Origin: Rhodocyclaceae bacterium UBA5602
GTDB lineage: Bacteria; Pseudomonadota; Gammaproteobacteria; Burkholderiales; Rhodocyclaceae
Assembly (NCBI GenBank): GCA_002424865.1
Contig: DILC01000012.1
Location: 4,958-17,313, forward strand
Reading direction: 5' to 3'
Length of the DNA: 12,356 nucleotides
Notes under the pieces: generated by a model
Told to the model about the DNA's origin: nothing
The model's database searches: none
What the model saw: the letters and a program-made list of their open reading frames with translations, nothing else
Shown here: positions 6,616 through 12,356 of the stretch, in pieces
Layout of the letters: the number at the start of each line of letters is the position of its first letter
How positions within the stretch are numbered: the stretch's first letter is position 1
Translations under genes and position numbers: made by a program

Positions 6616-7002
6616 TTAGTCTATGTCCCCATCGACATAAAACCAGCGCCCGTCTTCGCGCACAAAACGGCTGACTTCATGCAGTCGCACCGCCCGCCCA
6701 TTGCGCCGGTAACGGGCGACAAATTCCACCGTTGCCGCATCCCCAGCCGGAATGGACCGCTTGACCTCCAGGCCAAGCCATTGCGGTGCGGGTTGAGCCT
6801 CTGCCGGGCTTGATAAATCCAGCGAGGCTGGTCGCGTGGACGCATGCCAGCTGGCCAATAAATACGCTTCATTGTTTAGCACATACGCCGTATAGCGCGA
6901 ACGCATCAAGGTTTCTGCATCCGGCGCAATCTGGCCTACGTGCAAGCGCCCGCAGCAGTCGGCATAAGTTACAGGCCGTCCGCATGGGCATGGTTTAGTC
7001 AT
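6616..7002 (-). CDS. YchJ family protein (UPF0225, SEC-C-like motif)
   Basis: A 128-residue protein of the YchJ/UPF0225 family, function not established. The N-terminus has a zinc-binding SEC-C-type cluster (Cys5, Cys7, Cys16, Cys17 in CPCG...CCG). The family block ETLMRSRYTAYVLNNEAYLLASWH follows, and the C-terminal NTF2-like half ends with EVSRFVREDGRWFYVDGD. The ATG at 7002 overlaps the dacB stop by eight bases (ATGACTAA), which suggests translational coupling. No Shine-Dalgarno is visible, and an alternative ATG seven codons upstream (7023) is possible. SEC-C motifs are also found at the SecA C-terminus, but nothing here links the protein to secretion. Confidence 0.88.
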   Translation of the reverse strand: MTKPCPCGRPVTYADCCGRLHVGQIAPDAETLMRSRYTAYVLNNEAYLLASWHASTRPASLDLSSPAEAQPAPQWLGLEVKRSIPAGDAATVEFVARYRRNGRAVRLHEVSRFVREDGRWFYVDGDID

Positions 7003-8569
7003 CGGCGTTGGGTGTTTGGGCATGATCGCTTGAATGGACAGGTTGCATGAATGGATGGCTGGATATTTTTGCTTTTGACCTTTTGTCTTGCGCCCACACC
7101 GTTTGCAGTAGCGCATCCATCGCCATGCCGGCCTGTGCGGCGTTTGGATGATTCACCATAAACACCACCACCCAGTACCTGCCGCATTGATCGCGCACAT
7201 AACCCGCCATGCTTTTGACGCCATCGAGCGTGCCGGTTTTGATGTGCGCTTGCCCGGTAATGCCCTCGTTTTGCAGGCGTTTTTTCATCGTGCCATCCAC
7301 GCCGGCCAGCGGTAGGGAGGCGACGAGTTCAGGCATCATCGCGCTACGCCAGGCGAACTGCAACAAGCGGTTCATGCTGGCAGCAGAGAGCCTTTCCACG
7401 CGCGATAAACCGGCGCCATTTTCAATCACCAGCTCAGGCATGCCCAGATTGCGTTGCCGCAACCAATTTTGTATCGCATTCGCCCCATCGGCGGGCTGCG
7501 CAGGCTGGCTGCCAGATGCCGCACCCAAGGTGAGCAAGAGCTGGCGCGCCATGACGTTATTGCTGTATTTGTTGATGTCGCGCACGATGTCGCCCAGAAA
7601 AGTCGGCGCTGGCGAGACGGCGAATAAGCGTGCCTCGGCAGGCAAAACGCCCGTCCGCACGTGGCCGCGCATTTGTCCGCCAAGCTCCGCCCATAAGGCG
7701 GTAAATACGTACTGCATAAAGCGCGCGTGGTCAGGCAGGCCGATGTGCCAGCTTTGCTCGCCGCAAGCCAGCGGATAAGCGCCGTCCAGGATCAGCTGAT
7801 CGGAGACGTTCGGTGCGGCGCCGGGTTCGATGCCCACCGTCAAACGCTCGCGCCACTCGCCGCAATCAGCCTGCGCTTCGCTATGCAATTGATTGACGAT
7901 GGTCAAGCCCTGCAGCGGCGGCTCGCTGAGCAGTTGCGGCGGCGGGGCGGGTGCATTTTCCGCGTCGCTGGACGCTAAGGCGGATGGCATGGCAGGCGGC
8001 AAAATGCGCAAGCTGAGCGTATTAAAGTTCAGCAACAAGGCATTCGGCGCCACGTTGTACGGGCGCAGCGGATACTCATCGAACGCGGCGGCTGCTTTGG
8101 CATCCAGCCAAAACAGCTGGCTATCCAGCACAACATCCCCCCGAATCTCGCGCAGTCCGCGTTGTCGCATCTCGCGCAACCAGCGCCACAGTTGTTCGTA
8201 TGTGAATTTGGGGTCGCCCCCGCCTTGCAAATACAAGTTGCCATGCAATACGCCTTCACGCAGCGTGCCATCCACCCACGCCCGGGTTTGCCAGCGGTAA
8301 GCCGGGCCCAGCGTATCCAGCGCGACAAAAGTGGTCAGCAGTTTCATGGTGGAGGCCGGGTTCATGGCCTTGTTGGCGTTCACTGTCCAGCGCGCTGAGC
8401 GCGCATCCGTTGCTTGCACCACCACAGCCACTGCCGATAAGGGAATAGCCGCAGCTTTTAGCGCTTGGGTGACTGATGGCGGCAAGCCACCGGCACAAGC
8501 GGTGCTGGCGTAAAAAATCAGTGCAATGACAATGTAAAGAGAGCGATTTAGCATGGGCGTGCAGGTCAT
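6995..8569 (-). CDS. dacB: D-alanyl-D-alanine carboxypeptidase/endopeptidase (PBP4 type)
   Basis: A serine peptidase of family S13 that acts in the periplasm, trimming the terminal D-Ala of peptidoglycan stem peptides and cleaving D-Ala-mDAP cross-links. The three active-site motifs are present: Ser73-Thr-Met-Lys76 (SxxK), Ser336-Asn-Asn338 (SxN) and Lys444-Thr-Gly446 (KTG). The long insert between the first two motifs is typical of PBP4. A signal peptide is evident: MLNRSLYIVIALIFYASTACA, cleaved near residue 26. The 524-residue length suits the family. Neither the ATG at 8569 nor the one five codons in (8554) has a clear Shine-Dalgarno; the internal one gives a more typical signal peptide. 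It is divergent from groES across ~215 bases and overlaps the downstream ychJ-family gene. Confidence 0.95.
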   Translation of the reverse strand: MTCTPMLNRSLYIVIALIFYASTACAGGLPPSVTQALKAAAIPLSAVAVVVQATDARSARWTVNANKAMNPASTMKLLTTFVALDTLGPAYRWQTRAWVDGTLREGVLHGNLYLQGGGDPKFTYEQLWRWLREMRQRGLREIRGDVVLDSQLFWLDAKAAAAFDEYPLRPYNVAPNALLLNFNTLSLRILPPAMPSALASSDAENAPAPPPQLLSEPPLQGLTIVNQLHSEAQADCGEWRERLTVGIEPGAAPNVSDQLILDGAYPLACGEQSWHIGLPDHARFMQYVFTALWAELGGQMRGHVRTGVLPAEARLFAVSPAPTFLGDIVRDINKYSNNVMARQLLLTLGAASGSQPAQPADGANAIQNWLRQRNLGMPELVIENGAGLSRVERLSAASMNRLLQFAWRSAMMPELVASLPLAGVDGTMKKRLQNEGITGQAHIKTGTLDGVKSMAGYVRDQCGRYWVVVFMVNHPNAAQAGMAMDALLQTVWAQDKRSKAKISSHPFMQPVHSSDHAQTPNADD

Positions 8570-8656
8570 TTGAAAATTATTTGTTTTTATATCATTATGA
8601 ATTGTAAGTACTTTTTTTTATTCCTGAGTTTTTATCTGGCGGGATGCCTGGCTGCC
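8570..8656. other. AT-rich spacer upstream of dacB
   Basis: A markedly AT-rich stretch, with T- and A-runs and elements such as TATAAA and TACAAT on the minus strand, between dacB and the groESL promoter. It probably contains the dacB promoter, but no -35/-10 pair with normal spacing stands out. Confidence 0.4.
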
Positions 8657-8686
8657 CTTGAAATACCCTCATCCAGCCCTTATCAT
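8657..8686 (+). promoter_or_regulatory. groESL promoter: overlapping sigma-32-like and sigma-70-like elements
   Basis: CTTGAAA (8657-8663), 13 bases, then CCCTTATCAT (8677-8686) fits the heat-shock sigma-32 pattern (CTTGAAA ... CCCCATNT) with some -10 deviation. The same DNA also reads as sigma-70: TTGAAA (8658-8663), a 17-base spacer, and TATCAT (8681-8686). The downstream end runs into the CIRCE operator, so repressor binding would cover the start site. Confidence 0.75.
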
Positions 8687-8712
8687 TAGCACTCGCTTGG
8701 ATAGAGTGCTAA
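8686..8712 (+). promoter_or_regulatory. CIRCE operator (HrcA binding site)
   Basis: TTAGCACTC (8686-8694), a 9-base spacer, then GAGTGCTAA (8704-8712): a perfect match to the CIRCE consensus bound by the heat-labile repressor HrcA. HrcA needs GroEL for activity, giving feedback control. It begins at the last base of the -10 element and lies 72 bases upstream of groES, inside the transcribed leader. It implies an hrcA gene elsewhere in the genome. Confidence 0.97.
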
Positions 8713-8784
8713 TGAAAGCAGCCTGTCCAGCTTTTTTCCGCAGAGCGCGGCTCTGTATCATCAACCATCCGTAGGAGAAATTGA

Positions 8785-9075
8785 ATGAAAATCCGTCCCT
8801 TGCATGATCGCGTGATCGTCAAGCGTCTCGAAGAAGAGCGTAAAACTGCCTCTGGCATTGTGATTCCCGATGCCGCTGCTGAAAAACCTGACCAGGGTGA
8901 AGTGATTGCCGTGGGTAACGGCAAGATTCAAGAAGATGGCAAGGTGCGCCCCATGTCACTGAAAGTCGGTGACCGTGTGTTGTTCGGCAAATACTCCGGC
9001 CAGGCTGTCAAAGTGGACGGCGAGGAGTTGCTGGTGATGCGTGAAGAAGACGTCATGGGCGTTGTCGAGGCTTAA
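8785..9075 (+). CDS. groES: Co-chaperonin GroES (Hsp10)
   Basis: A 96-residue co-chaperonin whose heptameric ring caps GroEL to close the folding chamber. The signature MKIRPLHDRVIVKRLEEE at the N-terminus, the mobile loop around residues 17-33 (ERKTASGIVIPDAA), the GKYSG block and the C-terminal MREEDVMGVVE are all present. AGGAG (8773-8777) lies 7 bases before the ATG. It is first in the groESL operon under CIRCE and heat-shock promoter control. Confidence 0.98.
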   Translation: MKIRPLHDRVIVKRLEEERKTASGIVIPDAAAEKPDQGEVIAVGNGKIQEDGKVRPMSLKVGDRVLFGKYSGQAVKVDGEELLVMREEDVMGVVEA

Positions 9076-9151
9076 TTGACCTGATTTTTTCTCATTTGGC
9101 ATCAATTGCCCACATCCTGACTTAATTTAAAGAATTCAAGGAGATACATCA

Positions 9152-10810
<1,659 letters not shown>

Positions 10811-10828
10811 TTTTCCCTTTGTCATGGA

Positions 10829-10858
10829 GAGAGCCGGCGCTAAAAAGCCGACTCTTTT
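10829..10858 (+). terminator. Hairpin after groEL
   Basis: AGAGCCGGC and GCCGACTCT pair with a single C-A mismatch around GCTAAAAA and are followed by TTTT. It lies about 20 bases past the groEL stop and is the likely first terminator of the operon. Confidence 0.65.
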
Positions 10859-10895
10859 GCATACCATAACATTTCGCCTAAGTGCGGTTTGTCAG

Positions 10896-10923
10896 AAAAA
10901 CCCGACACCTGTCGGGTTTTTTT
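10896..10923. terminator. Strong intrinsic terminator downstream of groESL
   Basis: CCCGACA (10901-10907) pairs perfectly with TGTCGGG (10910-10916) and is followed by a run of seven T's. A run of A's on the left makes it potentially bidirectional. It backs up the weaker hairpin at 10829-10858. Confidence 0.88.
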
Positions 10924-11017
10924 GTTTGGCAAGAAAAAGTTGTAAGATCGGCACCTCGTTGATTGGTTGTTACGAACTTTTACAAAATTTCTCAGCCAAC
11001 CGGATACCGAATTTTGC

Positions 11018-11179
11018 ATGAGTGGGCATCAGGCTATATGGGTTCGAGACCAAAAGTCTCCCAGACCAGTAGCGCCCTCCAAGGCTGCCTTTAACTTTAT
11101 TGTATGGGCAGCCGCAGTTGCCAAGGCAATACCCAATGTCAAAACAGGTGGTGACATGAGCAGGCCAGACTGGCTGTAA
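11018..11179 (+). CDS. Small uncertain ORF (53 aa)
   Basis: An open frame from ATG 11018 to TAA 11177-11179 encoding 53 residues (beginning MSGHQAIWVRDQ, with a hydrophobic middle AAFNFIVWAAAVAKAIPN). I do not recognise it. The stop codon lies exactly in the loop of a perfect 7-bp hairpin (CTGGCTG 11170-11176, CAGCCAG 11180-11186). No Shine-Dalgarno precedes the ATG. A weak promoter-like pair (TTGATT 10959-10964, TACAAA 10981-10986, 16-base spacer) lies upstream. A strong terminator follows at 11240. It may be a real small gene, the tail of a lost gene, or chance. Confidence 0.25.
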   Translation: MSGHQAIWVRDQKSPRPVAPSKAAFNFIVWAAAVAKAIPNVKTGGDMSRPDWL

Positions 11180-11239
11180 CAGCCAGCGTCATGCACCTGA
11201 GAAAGCTGGGGGAGGAGAAGGGGAATACCCCGCCACGTT

Positions 11240-11271
11240 AAGCCGGCCCGCAAGGGTCGGCTTTTTATTTT
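11240..11271 (+). terminator. Intrinsic terminator before the intron fragment
   Basis: AAGCCGGCCC (11240-11249), a GCAA tetraloop, then GGGTCGGCTT (11254-11263) with one G-U pair, followed by TTTATTTT. It is a strong terminator, but the gene it would end is unclear; only the 53-residue ORF lies close upstream. The T-run directly abuts the group II intron 5' end. Confidence 0.85.
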
Positions 11272-11515
11272 GTGCGCCCAGCCAGGCGCGCTCCTGTGGG
11301 TGCAAGTCCCACCGCAAGTTGATCACAGCGGATGAAGCGAAGCGCAACTGCATGAGGGTGGCCGAGTGTGGGGAGAAAGCGTGGGGCATAAACTGCGGGC
11401 TGATGAACAAGAAGCGGATGGAAGGCGCTGCCGATGGCGGCACTGACAAAATTCAGGACATTCCCCCGATGCATCAAACCACGTATTGGCAACATGCACA
11501 TAATTTAAACCATTG
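11272..11515 (+). mobile_element. Truncated group II intron, 5' (domain I) fragment
   Basis: Begins with GTGCG (11272-11276), the conserved group II intron 5' end, extended as GTGCGCCCAGC. The basal hairpin GCGCC...GGCGC and then GTGGG...CCCAC enclosing TGCAAGT follow, as in domain I of bacterial introns. The GATGAAGCGAAGCGCAACTGC and TGAGGGTGGCC segments and a GGGGAGAAAGC block follow the order I recall for proteobacterial introns. No reverse transcriptase frame and no domain V are present, and the similarity fades near 11515, so it is a dead 5' remnant of about 240 bases. The right boundary is approximate. Its position right after a terminator T-run matches the target preference known for group IIC introns, though the class is not certain. 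Confidence 0.65.
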
Positions 11516-11573
11516 AAACTTCAAATCTTTTTTCATTTTGCTAGGTATATTGTGCTACATGCATTAGTTTTCT

Positions 11574-11602
11574 TTGACGCAACGATGTCAAGCCCCTATA
11601 AT
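11574..11602 (+). promoter_or_regulatory. tRNA-Phe promoter
   Basis: TTGACG (11574-11579), a 17-base spacer and a perfect TATAAT (11597-11602), 13 bases before the mature tRNA 5' end. A strong sigma-70-type promoter. Confidence 0.9.
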
Positions 11603-11615
11603 GAACAACCTTATC

Positions 11616-11691
<76 letters not shown>

Positions 11692-11695
11692 CAAT

Positions 11696-12013
11696 TTAAC
11701 GCCCAACTGTTCTCAGTTGGGCGTTTCCATTTGTACTTCCCGCAAGCCACGCGGGGATCGCGCCCATTCTGCGTGTGCCGGGGGTGGGCACGGACTGTGC
11801 CGAAGGGCCGCCGGTTTGACTCTCGTCTGCCCTCTGTTCTCTCAAAATCTCCACCAACTCTTTCGCCGTGGCACGCGCCCATTGCCTTCTGCGGCAAGGA
11901 ATTATGCGTGCGTCTGCTTTTCGGGTTTGACTGCTGGCTTGGATGACCAGCCCATTACGGAGGCTGCCACCGGTACCGAGCGGGTCACTTCGGCACGTGG
12001 AAAACGAGTACTG
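11696..12013 (-). other. Uncertain minus-strand open frame (possible gene remnant)
   Basis: This frame is open for 106 codons including the stop, with no ATG near its upstream end. Its middle reads like protein (ARATAKELVEILREQRADES, helical and charged), but I recognise no family. It ends inside the tRNA terminator hairpin, so its natural C-terminus is probably lost. It may be a remnant of the element inserted next to tRNA-Phe, or chance. I see no other gene between 11728 and 12060. Confidence 0.2.
11698..11727 (+). terminator. tRNA-Phe terminator
   Basis: A perfect 11-bp stem, AACGCCCAACT (11698-11708) with AGTTGGGCGTT (11715-11725), and a 6-base loop, 7 bases after the tRNA. The T-run is short (TTTCC), but the stem is long. 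Confidence 0.85.
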
Positions 12014-12060
12014 TCAGGATCAACTCGCGGTTGGTATCGCCATTTGCATGGAACACGTAA

Positions 12061-12356
12061 CGGAATTCACTCTCGTGTGGCCAGCTCACCATCACGGTGG
12101 ATCGCGGCGTGCTCAATACAGTGCCGGCACCGCATCTGGCATCAGCGCGTATCTGGTTCGCCGATGCGTTCGAGGCACTGGTCACTGAGCAATACCTCTC
12201 CGGCGAGTCGTTGCAGGTCAAGATGCTGCCGGTGACTGGCCTTGGACGGCTGGCGGAATCCGCAGCACCAGCAGACAGCTACACGTTTGCAGGCCGCATG
12301 ATCCAGCCCTATCCGCCAGGCAACGTCAAAGTGAACAACGTGATGTGGCCGACGAC
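12061..12356 (+). pseudogene. Phage tail-type protein fragment, 5' truncated, runs off window
   Basis: After an in-frame TAA (12058-12060) this frame is open to the window end. It reads LTITVDRGVLNTVPAPHL, ASARIWFADAFEAL, SGESLQVKMLPVTG, then YTFAGRMIQPYPPGNVKVN. The order (RGVLDTVP-like, then ARIWF, then a GExVQVKxLPxTG-like block, then RPYPPGNVxVNG) is one I associate with large prophage tail or host-specificity proteins that continue into fibronectin-like domains. There is no ATG with a Shine-Dalgarno at the left; only GTG codons such as 12109 could start it. The N-terminal part of such proteins is missing, so this is probably a truncated remnant of a prophage beside tRNA-Phe. How far it continues to the right is unknown. 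Confidence 0.55.

Noticed and set aside
11776..11830. tRNA-like segment after tRNA-Phe
   Set aside because: It has one 5-bp hairpin (GGCAC/GTGCC) and a T-arm-like GGTTTGACTC, but no acceptor stem or complete cloverleaf can be drawn.

Overview
The window looks like a betaproteobacterial chromosome, probably from the Nitrosomonadales/Gallionellales neighbourhood. This is an inference from the gene order (metK divergent from two lpxL-type acyltransferases, then dapF and a DUF484 gene), the moderately high G+C, the protein sequences and a CIRCE-controlled groESL operon. Most of it is conserved housekeeping DNA. I do not see a complete new system. The accessory interest lies in an interspersed repeat family in the left third and in the last ~1.4 kb at the right.

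Left block (1-3711, minus strand): a lipid A acyltransferase pair (two LpxL/HtrB-family genes overlapping by ATGA), then diaminopimelate epimerase (dapF) and a DUF484 protein. A ~72-bp repeat with adjoining GC-rich hairpins occurs three times in one orientation: beyond the DUF484 gene, between lpxL and dapF, and upstream of the first acyltransferase gene. About 520 bases without a recognisable gene separate this block from metK.

Middle block (4235-8569): metK (plus), then after ~230 bases a DUF2237 gene overlapping a glutathione peroxidase gene by ATGA. These converge on a minus-strand pair, dacB (PBP4-type D-Ala-D-Ala carboxypeptidase) followed by an overlapping YchJ-family gene with Cys-rich SEC-C-like ends. 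A large composite inverted repeat lies at the convergence point.

Right block (8570-12356): groES-groEL behind an overlapping sigma-70-like/sigma-32-like promoter and a perfect CIRCE operator, closed by two terminators. Next comes a patchwork: a tiny uncertain ORF, a strong terminator with the 5' end of a truncated group II intron directly after its T-run, tRNA-Phe(GAA) with its own promoter and terminator, and the 5'-truncated start of a phage tail-type gene running off the window. The tRNA-Phe 3' side therefore looks like an old integration site.
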